This document shows, piece by piece, positions 1-8,224 of a stretch of DNA of 39,234 nt. The first letter of the stretch is position 1. Every line of letters starts with the position of its first letter. Source of the stretch: an uncultured Tropicimonas sp. (GTDB lineage Bacteria; Pseudomonadota; Alphaproteobacteria; Rhodobacterales; Rhodobacteraceae); the NCBI GenBank assembly GCA_947497945.1, contig CANMIP010000039.1, positions 1-39,234 of the forward strand, read 5' to 3'. A model generated the notes under the pieces. It was given only the letters and a program-made list of their open reading frames with translations. It had not been told where the DNA came from and ran no database searches. The translations under genes were made by a program, and so were the position numbers.

Positions 1-78
1 CGACGATCCGGTGACAGGTCTCGAAACAACACCATCCTTGCCGAAGGCGGCTTGACCCCCAAGAGTTGAACGGTCCCA

Positions 79-108
79 TTTTTAGTCCTTGCGTGTTTTC
101 CGACAGAA
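79..108 (+). promoter_or_regulatory. Repeated upstream motif, copy 1 (candidate regulator site)
   Basis: A T-run at 79-83 is followed by TTGCGTGTTTTCCGACAGAA at 89-108. The same arrangement recurs at 14529-14558 and 29459-29491; copy 3 matches this 20-mer at 18 positions. The site ends about 100 bases before the DUF1269 miniprotein and the RND pump genes behind it. Its 3' part overlaps a perfect palindrome, GACAGA-A-TCTGTC (102-114). A binding site for the AraC-type regulator encoded at 13504-14559 is an inference from the recurrence and from copy 2 lying at that regulator's own gene. Confidence 0.55.
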
Positions 109-211
109 TCTGTCCGACGTGCCTATAGCCTTGACGCACGATGGCGGCGGGAATCAGACTTGGGGCTCCTTTTGCCGCGCATATTCTTGAATGGCTAAAG
201 GAAGGGATGTC

Positions 212-385
212 GTGGAACTTGTTGCAATCAAGATGGACAATGTGAACACGGCGCGGGCTGCGGGCGGAATCGCCGGCGGTGCGGCCACGGGCTGGCTCAC
301 GGATGGCGGACATGTCGTGATGTCGAGTCTGACAGCCGAACAGAATCGGAAGATCAACACTGCCCTCCAACAGGGTCGCCAGTAG
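212..385 (+). CDS. DUF1269-like miniprotein with two internal deletions
   Basis: This encodes 57 residues from a GTG start at 212, preceded by AAAGGAAGGG at 197-206; an ATG at 191 in the same frame has no ribosome site. Residues 1-17 match residues 1-17 of the DUF1269 protein at 16790-17296. Residues 18-33 (glycine-rich, GGxAGGA then GW) match its residues 88-103, and residues 34-57 match its residues 145-168. Two blocks, about 70 and 41 residues, are missing without loss of frame. Most of the hydrophobic glycine-rich core is gone, so membrane insertion is doubtful. It lies about 100 bases ahead of an RND adaptor gene and behind motif copy 1. It may be a decaying remnant or a functional short form; no function is known. 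Confidence 0.6.
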   Translation: MELVAIKMDNVNTARAAGGIAGGAATGWLTDGGHVVMSSLTAEQNRKINTALQQGRQ

Positions 386-484
386 ACCGACCGACGCCCT
401 GATGCCCCGTGTTTGTGGGGCGCGGGCTGCCTGTTCCCGTCAGCTTGAATTGCGCACTGTCCCCGGTGCCTTGGAGGTGGAAAG

Positions 485-1615
485 ATGCTCTCTGGAAAAA
501 TCGTCGGATTCTTGATGTCGGCTGTCTTGCTTGGAGCCCTTTTCACGGGCATGTCCCGAGCCCAGGACGTCGGCCCGGTCGTTCTGACGACACAAGTCGC
601 AGTCGAGAGTATCCGGCCCTCCTTCACCCATCCCGGTCGGATCGAAGCGCTTCGCACCGGCTCCGTCCGGCCGGTCCTGCGCGCGCAGATCGTCGAAATG
701 AACATCACCGCGGGGGCGATTGTCGAAGAAGGTGACCTGCTCCTGGTGATGGACGAGACGGATTACCGGATCGCGCTGGCGCAGGCGGATGCCAATCTCA
801 AACAGGCCGAAGCGAATGCGGTGCGGGCCGATCTCGATCTCGATCGGGCCGAGAAGCTGGTCAAGAGCAATGCCGTGTCTCAACGTGAGGTCGACTATGC
901 CAGGGCGCAATGGGAGGTTGCCCATGCCCAGGTGGATATCGCAAAGGCCCTGATCGAGCAGGCGCGGGAAGACCTTGCCGATACGAAGGTGCACGCCCCG
1001 TTCAGCGGGCGGATCTCGGCTCCGGTCTATGCGGTCGGTGATCTCTACGCGCCGGGCGATCCAACGCGCCCCGCAGCAGTGGCCGAGATCGTCTCGCTCG
1101 ACCCGATCTACGCGACGGGTCTCGTGGATCAGAGCAACTATTTCAGCTTCCTGGCCCGGCGTCTCGCCTTGGAGGAGGCCGGGCGCTCGATCCCGCCGCT
1201 GGAGCTGGAGGTGATCCTTCCCGGCAATATCCCATATCCGCTCAAGGGCACATTCGAGAATTGGGACAATACCGCCGTGGCAAGCACCGGGACAATCGCG
1301 GCGCGTTTGTTGTTCGACAATCCCGACGGCACGCTCCTGCCCGGGCAGAACGTGACCATCCGCGGCCAGTTGATCGAGGCCGTCGAGGCGCCGCTGGTGC
1401 CGCAACGGGCGGTTAGCCTGGACCAGCAGGGGCATTTCGTCTGGGTGGTGACTGGCGAGGGTGTGGTAGAGCGGAGAAATATCAAGGTCGGCATTCGAAA
1501 CGACGCCGACTGGACCATCCTGGAAGGATTGGCAGAGGGCAACGAGGTGGTTGTCGAGGGGCTGCAGAAGCTGCGGCCGGGCCTGAACGTTACGCCAAAA
1601 CCCTACGAAAACTGA
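485..1615 (+). CDS. RND efflux periplasmic adaptor (membrane fusion protein)
   Basis: Adaptor of a tripartite RND pump, linking the inner-membrane transporter to an outer-membrane channel. The start has GGAGG at 473-477, 7 bases ahead of the ATG. An N-terminal signal peptide ends near Arg-Ala-Gln (about residue 27). Two half-lipoyl segments (about 70-92 and 160-188, with APFSGRI typical of the family) flank an alpha-helical hairpin rich in Ala, Glu and Arg (about 95-155). Beta-barrel and membrane-proximal segments follow (PGQNV near 280; a 'VVVEGLQKLRPG' ending). Length, 376 residues, is normal. The transporter gene starts 22 bases downstream, so the two are almost surely co-transcribed. Substrate is not deducible, and no TolC-like gene is present in the window. 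Confidence 0.93.
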   Translation: MLSGKIVGFLMSAVLLGALFTGMSRAQDVGPVVLTTQVAVESIRPSFTHPGRIEALRTGSVRPVLRAQIVEMNITAGAIVEEGDLLLVMDETDYRIALAQADANLKQAEANAVRADLDLDRAEKLVKSNAVSQREVDYARAQWEVAHAQVDIAKALIEQAREDLADTKVHAPFSGRISAPVYAVGDLYAPGDPTRPAAVAEIVSLDPIYATGLVDQSNYFSFLARRLALEEAGRSIPPLELEVILPGNIPYPLKGTFENWDNTAVASTGTIAARLLFDNPDGTLLPGQNVTIRGQLIEAVEAPLVPQRAVSLDQQGHFVWVVTGEGVVERRNIKVGIRNDADWTILEGLAEGNEVVVEGLQKLRPGLNVTPKPYEN

Positions 1616-1637
1616 CACGCCGGCAACGGAGGATCCG

Positions 1638-4600
1638 ATGGGACCTGCATTCTTCATCCGGCGACCCAAGTTCGCCTTCGTCCTCTCGATGCTGATTACG
1701 CTGTTCGGCCTGCTGGCCATGCAGGTCATGCCGGTGGACCAGTACCCGGATATCTCCGCGCCCAAAGTCGTGGTGCGAGCGAAATATCCGGGTGCCGATG
1801 CGATGACGGTGTTGCAGACGGTTGGCGCACCTATCGAAGATCAGGTGAATGGCGCGGAGGGCATGGTCTACATGTCGTCCAAGGCAGCCTCAGATGGCAG
1901 CTATGCCCTGACCGTGACCTTCGAAGTTGGCACCGACGCCGACCTGGCTCAGGTGGATGTGCAGAACCGGGTTGCGCTGGCGGAGCCGAACCTGCCAGCG
2001 GAGGTGCGCCAGCGCGGCGTAAAAGTTCGAAAACGCAATCCCGATATCCTGATGGTCGTCAATATCGTCTCGCCGGACCAGCGGTTCGATCCGATCTTCC
2101 TGTCCAATTACACCTCGATCAACGTCACCGGCGAGTTGGGGCGCCTGCCGGGCGTGGGCGCGGCCGAGATCATCGGTGCACTGGATTACGGCCTGCGCGC
2201 CTGGCTTGATCCGGTGAAGATGGCCAATCACAACCTGACCGTGAACGACGTGGTGGCCGCCATCAAGGAACAGAACATGCAGGCCGCCGTCGGCCAACTT
2301 GGGGCGGCCCCCGCCGATGCGGATGCCGAGTTCCAATACGTGCTGACGGCCAAGGGGCGCGTGACCGGCGAGGAGGATTTCGGGGAGATCGTGCTATTGG
2401 CCAACGAGGCCGGCTCGGTTGTGCGGCTCTCCGATGTCGCGCGGATCGAGCTCGGCTCCTTTGCCTACAAGGGCTATGGCGAGTTCAACAATGGCCCCGG
2501 TGTGCTGCTGGCGATCTACAAGCTCAGTGAGGCGAACTCGCTGGAGGTCGCGGAGTCGGTAAAGCACAAGATGGAGGAGTTGAAGGCCTTCTTCCCCGAG
2601 GGGCTGGATTACGTGATCGGGCACGACACCACGCTCTTCATCGAAGCCTCGCTGGAAGAGACGGTGCTCACCATGCTCTTCACGATCGCGCTGGTAATCG
2701 CGGTGACCTACATGTTCCTGGGCACGGTGCGGGCGACGCTGATCCCGACCATTGCGGTGCCGGTCTCGATCATCGGCACGCTGGCGGTACTCTTCGCTTT
2801 TGGCATGACGATCAACACGGTGACGCTATTTGCGCTGATCCTGGCCATCGCCATCGTCGTCGACGATGCGATCATCGTGGTGGAGAATGTCGAGCGCATC
2901 CTGCATGAGGACCCCTCGCTCAGTTCCGCCGAGGCGACGAAGAAGGCGATGGGCGAGGTGACCGGACCCATCGTGGCGACCTCGTTGGTGCTGGCGGCGG
3001 TCTTCGGCCCGACACTTTTGCTGCCCGGCATCACCGGCCGCATGTTCAGCCAGTTCGGGGCGACACTCACGATCTCGGTGCTGATCTCGATGATCAACGC
3101 GCTGACACTCAGCCCGGCGCTTGCGGTGGTGCTGATGAAGCCGGGGATGCATCCCAACGCTGCCATCCGGGTCTTTAACCGCGGGTTCGATTGGGTGACG
3201 CATTGGTATGCGGCGCTGGTGGATTTCCTTTGCCGAAGCATGGTGGTCTCCATCGCCATCGTGGCCGCACTGTTCTACGCGCTCTATGCGCTTTACGCCG
3301 CAACCCCGAAAAGCTTCATTCCGACCGAAGACAAGGGCTTCTTCATGGTCGATGTGCAATTGCCCTCCGGCGCGTCTCTCAACCGCACCGAGAAGGTGAT
3401 GGACAAGGTCACCGAGCTGCTCGGCGAGGACGAGGCGATCGAGAACGTGCTTTCGGTCAATGGGTATTCGATCCTGAACACGGCGCTGCAATCCAACGCC
3501 GGGATGATCATCGCCAAGCTCGAGCCCTGGCATGACCGCAAGACACCGGAAAGCCACCAGCTTGCCCTGCAACAGAAGTACCAGGAACTCTTCGCCGAAA
3601 TGCCCGAGGCGCAGTTCATCGTCTTCGGCGCACCGGCGATCCCCGGCCTTGGCACTGTGGCGGGCTTCTCCTTCGTGCTGGAGGATACGCAGGGCAGGGG
3701 ACCGCGGGAGATGGAGACGGCGCTTGGCGGATTGCTGGCGGAGGCCAATGGCTCCGACGAGATTGCGCGCGCCTTCTCCACCTTCAAGGCGGATTCCCCG
3801 CAGATGAACCTTGAGGTCGACCGGGTGCGGGCCAAGACGCTCGGCGTGAAGATATCGGATATCTTCCTGACCCTGCAGACCCAGCTCGGCGCGCTCTATG
3901 TCAACGATTTCAATCTCTTCGGCAAGACCTACATGGTGATGCTGCAGGCCGATCAGGCCTTCCGGCAGACCGAGCGGGCCTTTGACACGCTCTATGTGCG
4001 CAACAACAAGGGCGAGATGGTGCCGCTCTCGGCGCTGCTCCGGCCCGTGCCCGCACTCGGGCCGGATGTCATGTATCGCTACAACACCTATACCTCGGCC
4101 ACGATCACCGGCGTGCCGAACGCGGCCGCAGGGTACAGCTCCGGCGACGCGATGGACCGGATGGAGCAGGTCGCGCTGGAGACGCTGCCGCCGGGTTTCC
4201 GTTTCGATTGGACCGATTCCTCCTTCGAGGAGCGCAAATCGGGAAATGCGATCCCGATTGCGCTCGGATTGAGCCTGATCTTCACCTTCCTTTTCCTGGC
4301 GGCGCTCTACGAGAGTTTCCTGACGCCGGTCGCGGTGCTGCTTACGGTGCCCTTCGCGGTGCTCGGGGCCATCGTCTCGCTGAAGATCGTCGGGCAGCCG
4401 CTATCGCTCTATGGGCAAATCGGCTTGCTGATGCTGATCGCGCTTGCTGCCAAGACAGCGATCCTGATCGTGGAGTTCGGCAAGCAGCAACGCGAGGCTG
4501 CGAAACTGCCCCTGCACGAAGCCGCCATGCAGGCCGCCCGCCTGCGCTTCCGGCCGGTGATGATGACCGTCTTGGCCTTCGCGGTCGGCGTCTACCCGCT

Positions 4601-4772
4601 GGTCATCGCCTCCGGCGCGGGCTCGGCCAGCCGCGCCTCGCTCGGCGTAGTCGTCTTCGGTGGCGCAATCGCTGCCGCACTGGCGGGCTCCATCTTCGGC
4701 CCTGTGTTCTTCAAGATGATGCAGGGTTTGCGTGAATTGATTCACGGTGGTCGTACACCGCCAGTCGAATGA
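1638..4772 (+). CDS. RND efflux transporter, AcrB/HAE1 family
   Basis: Inner-membrane proton-driven drug exporter of 1044 residues, a full-length RND protein. The ATG follows GGAGG at 1628-1632. The first membrane helix is at about residues 10-28; two large periplasmic regions alternate with helix bundles. The proton-relay pair Asp409-Asp410 in TM4 (IVVDDAIIVVENVER) and Lys939 in TM10 (AAKTAILIVEFGKQ) match the AcrB Asp407/Asp408/Lys940 triad, so the pump should be active. It pairs with the adaptor directly upstream. The outer-membrane partner must be encoded elsewhere. If motif copy 1 acts as an operator, the pump is the main product under its control. Confidence 0.96.
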   Translation: MGPAFFIRRPKFAFVLSMLITLFGLLAMQVMPVDQYPDISAPKVVVRAKYPGADAMTVLQTVGAPIEDQVNGAEGMVYMSSKAASDGSYALTVTFEVGTDADLAQVDVQNRVALAEPNLPAEVRQRGVKVRKRNPDILMVVNIVSPDQRFDPIFLSNYTSINVTGELGRLPGVGAAEIIGALDYGLRAWLDPVKMANHNLTVNDVVAAIKEQNMQAAVGQLGAAPADADAEFQYVLTAKGRVTGEEDFGEIVLLANEAGSVVRLSDVARIELGSFAYKGYGEFNNGPGVLLAIYKLSEANSLEVAESVKHKMEELKAFFPEGLDYVIGHDTTLFIEASLEETVLTMLFTIALVIAVTYMFLGTVRATLIPTIAVPVSIIGTLAVLFAFGMTINTVTLFALILAIAIVVDDAIIVVENVERILHEDPSLSSAEATKKAMGEVTGPIVATSLVLAAVFGPTLLLPGITGRMFSQFGATLTISVLISMINALTLSPALAVVLMKPGMHPNAAIRVFNRGFDWVTHWYAALVDFLCRSMVVSIAIVAALFYALYALYAATPKSFIPTEDKGFFMVDVQLPSGASLNRTEKVMDKVTELLGEDEAIENVLSVNGYSILNTALQSNAGMIIAKLEPWHDRKTPESHQLALQQKYQELFAEMPEAQFIVFGAPAIPGLGTVAGFSFVLEDTQGRGPREMETALGGLLAEANGSDEIARAFSTFKADSPQMNLEVDRVRAKTLGVKISDIFLTLQTQLGALYVNDFNLFGKTYMVMLQADQAFRQTERAFDTLYVRNNKGEMVPLSALLRPVPALGPDVMYRYNTYTSATITGVPNAAAGYSSGDAMDRMEQVALETLPPGFRFDWTDSSFEERKSGNAIPIALGLSLIFTFLFLAALYESFLTPVAVLLTVPFAVLGAIVSLKIVGQPLSLYGQIGLLMLIALAAKTAILIVEFGKQQREAAKLPLHEAAMQAARLRFRPVMMTVLAFAVGVYPLVIASGAGSASRASLGVVVFGGAIAAALAGSIFGPVFFKMMQGLRELIHGGRTPPVE

Positions 4773-4820
4773 GGTAGGAACCGGATCTGGTATGTTAACC
4801 GAAACTTTCAGGACATGACG

Positions 4821-5798
4821 ATGACCGCACTTGAGCAAATCACAGCCCTTCAGGAACGGATGGGCAAGTCCATCATCGGTCAGGAGGGCGTGATCGAGCG
4901 TCTGGTCATCGGGTTGCTGGCCAATGGCAACCTGCTGATCGAGGGGCTGCCGGGGCTGGCAAAGACTCGGGCGGTCAAGGCGATGTCGACGAACCTGGAG
5001 GCGGATTTTTCGCGCATCCAGTTCACGCCGGACCTGCTGCCCTCGGATGTGACCGGCACCGAGGTTTACCATCAGGGGCCGGAGGGCGGGCAGTTCCGCT
5101 TCGAGCAGGGTCCGATCTTTGCCAATATCGTGTTGGCCGACGAGATCAACCGCGCCCCGGCCAAGGTGCAGGCAGCGCTGCTGGAAGCGATGGAGGAGCG
5201 GCAGGTGACGGTCTCGGGGACCACGCACAAGATGCCGCCCCTGTTTATCGTCATGGCGACCCAGAACCCGATCGAACAGGAGGGGACCTATCCGCTGCCC
5301 GAGGCTCAGATGGACCGTTTCCTGATGCATGTGCAGGTGCTCTATCCCCCTGTGGAGGACGAGGTGGAAGTGATCCGGCTGGTGCGCGGCGAGGAGCAGG
5401 GCGCTCATGCCAGCGCGTCGTCGGACGCACCGGAATCTATCCCGCAGCAGGCGGTGTTCGATGCCCGGGCAGAGATCTCTGCAATCCATGTCGCCGAGCC
5501 GATGGACCGCTACATGGCCGACCTTGTGCAGGCCACGCGCACGCCGGGGGCGCTGTCGGAGGATCTTGCGCGCTGGATCGAGATCGGCGCCTCGCCCCGC
5601 GGCAGCCTCGCGCTCGACAAATGCTCCCGCGCCCATGCCTGGCTGAAGGGGCGCGACTACGTCGATCCGGCGGATGTCCGCGCGATCGTGCATGATGTGT
5701 TCCGCCACCGCATCGCGCTCTCTTTCGAAGCCCAGGGGGATGGCAAGTCGACCGACCAGGTGATCGACGAGATCGTGTCGCTGGTTGCGCTGCCCTGA
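4821..5798 (+). CDS. MoxR-family AAA+ ATPase
   Basis: Chaperone-like AAA+ ATPase that typically works with von Willebrand factor A (VWA) proteins on metal-cofactor assembly or envelope stress. The ATG at 4821 sits 7 bases after AGGA (4810-4813) and is preferred to the ATG at 4815, which is too close. Walker A is GLPGLAKT (Lys48), Walker B is LADEINRAP, sensor 1 is ATQNPIEQEGTYPLPEAQMDRF, shown here as the conserved ATQNP and PEAQxDRF segments, and the arginine of sensor 2 lies in SPRGSLAL. Length (325) is typical. It opens an operon of six genes whose junctions overlap or nearly touch. Confidence 0.95.
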   Translation: MTALEQITALQERMGKSIIGQEGVIERLVIGLLANGNLLIEGLPGLAKTRAVKAMSTNLEADFSRIQFTPDLLPSDVTGTEVYHQGPEGGQFRFEQGPIFANIVLADEINRAPAKVQAALLEAMEERQVTVSGTTHKMPPLFIVMATQNPIEQEGTYPLPEAQMDRFLMHVQVLYPPVEDEVEVIRLVRGEEQGAHASASSDAPESIPQQAVFDARAEISAIHVAEPMDRYMADLVQATRTPGALSEDLARWIEIGASPRGSLALDKCSRAHAWLKGRDYVDPADVRAIVHDVFRHRIALSFEAQGDGKSTDQVIDEIVSLVALP

Positions 5799-5808
5799 GG
5801 CGCGGCGC

Positions 5809-6753
5809 ATGAGCGACAGCCCCCATATCGACCCGCGTATCCACACCGATGTCGACCATCTGCGCCGGCTCGCAGGCCCCGCCCGCGCGCTGAGCTTCCT
5901 GCCGCGTCAGCCGGCGCGCTCGGCGATGAACGGGCGCCATGCCAGCCGGCTCCGTGGCCGGGGGCTCAATTTCGAGGAGCTGCGCAACTACCAGGTCGGC
6001 GATGATCCCCGCACCATTGACTGGAAGGTGACCGCACGCACCGGCGAGCCATATGTGCGTGTCTATACCGAGGAGCGCGACCGTCCGGCGCTGCTGCTGG
6101 TAGACCAGCGCATGTCCATGTTCTACGGCACCGAGCGCAACATGAAGTCGGTGACGGCGGCCGAGGCCGCAGCCCTGGCGGCGTTCCGCATCCGGGCGCA
6201 GGGCGACAGGGTGGGCGGCATCGTCTTCTCTGACGATACCGTGGCCGAGCTGCGCCCGCGGGCATCGAATGTCGCGCTCAACCGGCTGATCACGACCATC
6301 GCGGAGGCCAATTGCCGGCTGCGCGCCGATCTGGAGGTGCCGACCGCGATGTCGCTCAACCGGCCGCTGGAAGCGGCGGCACGGATCGCCACCACCGGCA
6401 ATCTTGTCCTCGTCTTCTCCGATTTCGCCGAGGTCGATGACCAGACCGAACGGCTGGTCCGGCGGCTGGCACAGCATAACGACGTGATCCTCTTCCCGGT
6501 CACCGACCCGACGAGCCAGACCCTGCCCGGCGATTTTCGGCTGGTCGCCTCGGATGGCCAACTCCAGGTCGAGCTCGACACGCGCGATGGCGAGATCCAG
6601 GCGAAGATCGAGGACGTGATGGGCGCACGGGTCGTCCGCGCCATCGGCTGGACCCGCAAATACGGCATCCCGGTGCTGCCGTTGACGGCGTCACGCGAGA
6701 CGCTGCCGCAGGTGATGGAACTGATGGGATTGCAGGGGGGCGCGCGCCGATGA
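5809..6753 (+). CDS. DUF58 domain protein of the MoxR-Bat operon
   Basis: A 314-residue DUF58 protein, the usual partner encoded directly after MoxR. The DUF58 signature is visible as GRGLNFEELRNYQVGDD followed by IDWKVTART, and a VWA-like strand follows (ALLLVDQRMSM). The function of the family is unsettled; it is thought to connect the ATPase with the VWA proteins. The chosen ATG (5809) is 11 bases past the MoxR stop; a start 24 bases upstream would overlap MoxR and lacks support. The 3' end overlaps the next gene by four bases (ATGA). Confidence 0.92.
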   Translation: MSDSPHIDPRIHTDVDHLRRLAGPARALSFLPRQPARSAMNGRHASRLRGRGLNFEELRNYQVGDDPRTIDWKVTARTGEPYVRVYTEERDRPALLLVDQRMSMFYGTERNMKSVTAAEAAALAAFRIRAQGDRVGGIVFSDDTVAELRPRASNVALNRLITTIAEANCRLRADLEVPTAMSLNRPLEAAARIATTGNLVLVFSDFAEVDDQTERLVRRLAQHNDVILFPVTDPTSQTLPGDFRLVASDGQLQVELDTRDGEIQAKIEDVMGARVVRAIGWTRKYGIPVLPLTASRETLPQVMELMGLQGGARR

Positions 6754-7232
6754 CGGACGTTCCTCAAACCGACGGCAAGAACCTTGTCGAACTGCTCGAC
6801 ATGCTCAAGCCGATCCCCGAACCCGAGCCAATATCGATGTTTCCGGCAACCGAAGGATGGATCTGGCTGGGGCTGGCTTTGCTGGCTGCGCTTGGACTTG
6901 CTGGCCGGTGGGGCTGGCGCAAATGGCAGGCCAATGCCTACAGGCGGGCCGCGCTGGCCGAGCTGGACACAAGCAGGAACAATCCGGCCGCGGTGGCGGC
7001 GATCCTGCGCCGCGCCGCGCTGGTGGCCTACCCGAGGCGGCGGGTGGCCCCGTTGACCGGCCCGGTCTGGACGCGCTTTCTTGAAGAGACCTGCGAGGGT
7101 GCCGATTTCGGCGGCGCGGCGGGTGCTGCCCTTGCCGAGGCGCCCTATCGCGGCGGGGCGGCGGCATCGCCGGAGCTGACGGAGCAGGCCCGGCACTGGC
7201 TGAAGAAGCACCGCGCGGAGGCGCCCGCATGA
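6750..7232 (+). CDS. DUF4381 single-pass membrane protein
   Basis: A 160-residue protein with one membrane helix near residues 28-46 (tryptophan and leucine rich, then basic WRK-type residues) and a cytosolic part with a characteristic RRAALVAYPRRRVAPLTG segment. This matches DUF4381, a small protein found between DUF58 and VWA genes in proteobacterial MoxR-Bat operons. The start overlaps the DUF58 stop and the stop overlaps the next start by four bases each, which implies translational coupling. No biochemical role is known; it probably anchors or scaffolds the VWA partners. Confidence 0.85.
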   Translation: MTDVPQTDGKNLVELLDMLKPIPEPEPISMFPATEGWIWLGLALLAALGLAGRWGWRKWQANAYRRAALAELDTSRNNPAAVAAILRRAALVAYPRRRVAPLTGPVWTRFLEETCEGADFGGAAGAALAEAPYRGGAAASPELTEQARHWLKKHRAEAPA

Positions 7233-8224
7233 GCTATTCCTTCGCCTTTCCCTATGCCTTCGTGCTGCTGGTGGCACCCTGGCTGGTCTGGAAGTTCGCG
7301 CCGCCCTGGCGGGACCGGACAAAGGGCATCCGCATTCCCTTTTTCCGGCAGGTCACGGAAGCCGCCGGGCTGGAGCCGCAATCGGGCGCCGTGGTGTTGC
7401 AGCGCAACCGGCTGCAGTTGATCGCCGCGAGCCTGTGCTGGTTCCTGCTGGTGGTGGGGCTGGCGCGCCCCGAACAGCTTGGCCAGCAGGTCACGGTCGA
7501 GAAAGCCGCGCGCGACATGGTTCTGGCGGTGGATATCTCCGGCTCGATGGATGCGCGTGACATGAAAGGGACGGACGGCAAACCGCAGCAGCGGCTGCAG
7601 GTGGTCAAGGATGTCGTCGGCGACTTCATCAAGGCGCGCGAGGGCGACCGTATCGCGCTTATCGTCTTTGGCACCAAGGCCTTCGTGCAGACGCCTTTTA
7701 CCGAGGATCTGGCCTCGGTACGCGAGTTGCTGGAAAGCACGACCGTGGGCATGGCCGGGCCGAACACGGCGATCGGGGATGCCATCGGGCTGGCGATCCG
7801 GACCTTCGAGACATCGGAGGTGGACCAGCGGTTGATGGTGCTGCTGTCAGACGGGGCGGATACGTCAAGCCGCATGTCGCCGGTCAATGCCGCCGAGATC
7901 GCGGCGCAGCAGGGCGTATCGATCTTCACCATCGGTGTGGGCGATCCGGACGGGGCCGGCGAGGACAAGGTGGACCTGAAAGCGCTGGAGGATATCGCGG
8001 CCCGCGCGAACGGCGCTTTCTATTACGCCACTGACAGCGAAGGGCTGAGCGAGATCTATGCCGAAATCGACCGCCAGAACCCGCGCATTGCCGAAAGCGT
8101 CAGCTTCCAGCCCAAGCAGCCGTTGACCTGGATCCCCTTTGCGGCGGCGGTGGCCATCGCGCTTGGCGCCCTGGCCTGGCTTCAGTTTTCCGCGAAGCGC
8201 GGCTCGCGCGGGGAGGGTGCCTGA
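7229..8224 (+). CDS. VWA-domain membrane protein, BatA-like
   Basis: A 331-residue protein with membrane helices near the N terminus (about 6-20 and 60-78) and a C-terminal helix near 300-320, bracketing a von Willebrand factor A domain on the periplasmic side. The metal-ion-dependent adhesion site is intact: Asp102-Ile-Ser-Gly-Ser106, a threonine in the NTAIGDAIG segment and LSDGADT. This is the BatA layout. It overlaps both neighbours and should be made with the MoxR ATPase, which in related systems acts on VWA partners. Confidence 0.93.
   Translation: MSYSFAFPYAFVLLVAPWLVWKFAPPWRDRTKGIRIPFFRQVTEAAGLEPQSGAVVLQRNRLQLIAASLCWFLLVVGLARPEQLGQQVTVEKAARDMVLAVDISGSMDARDMKGTDGKPQQRLQVVKDVVGDFIKAREGDRIALIVFGTKAFVQTPFTEDLASVRELLESTTVGMAGPNTAIGDAIGLAIRTFETSEVDQRLMVLLSDGADTSSRMSPVNAAEIAAQQGVSIFTIGVGDPDGAGEDKVDLKALEDIAARANGAFYYATDSEGLSEIYAEIDRQNPRIAESVSFQPKQPLTWIPFAAAVAIALGALAWLQFSAKRGSRGEGA

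Noticed and set aside
1-190. The C-terminal end of an upstream gene at the left edge
   Set aside because: Frame 1 is open only to about 69 and the peptide has no recognisable character; the piece is too short to support.
440-1765. A long minus-strand open frame (441 codons) opposite the RND adaptor gene
   Set aside because: It is a shadow of the adaptor gene: high-GC codon bias opens the antisense frame. Its product is rich in His, Arg and Gln with no domain, while the plus-strand frame has a full family match.
4401-5846. A 481-codon minus-strand frame across the RND/MoxR junction
   Set aside because: It is antisense to two well-supported genes, has no ribosome site and no recognisable domain.
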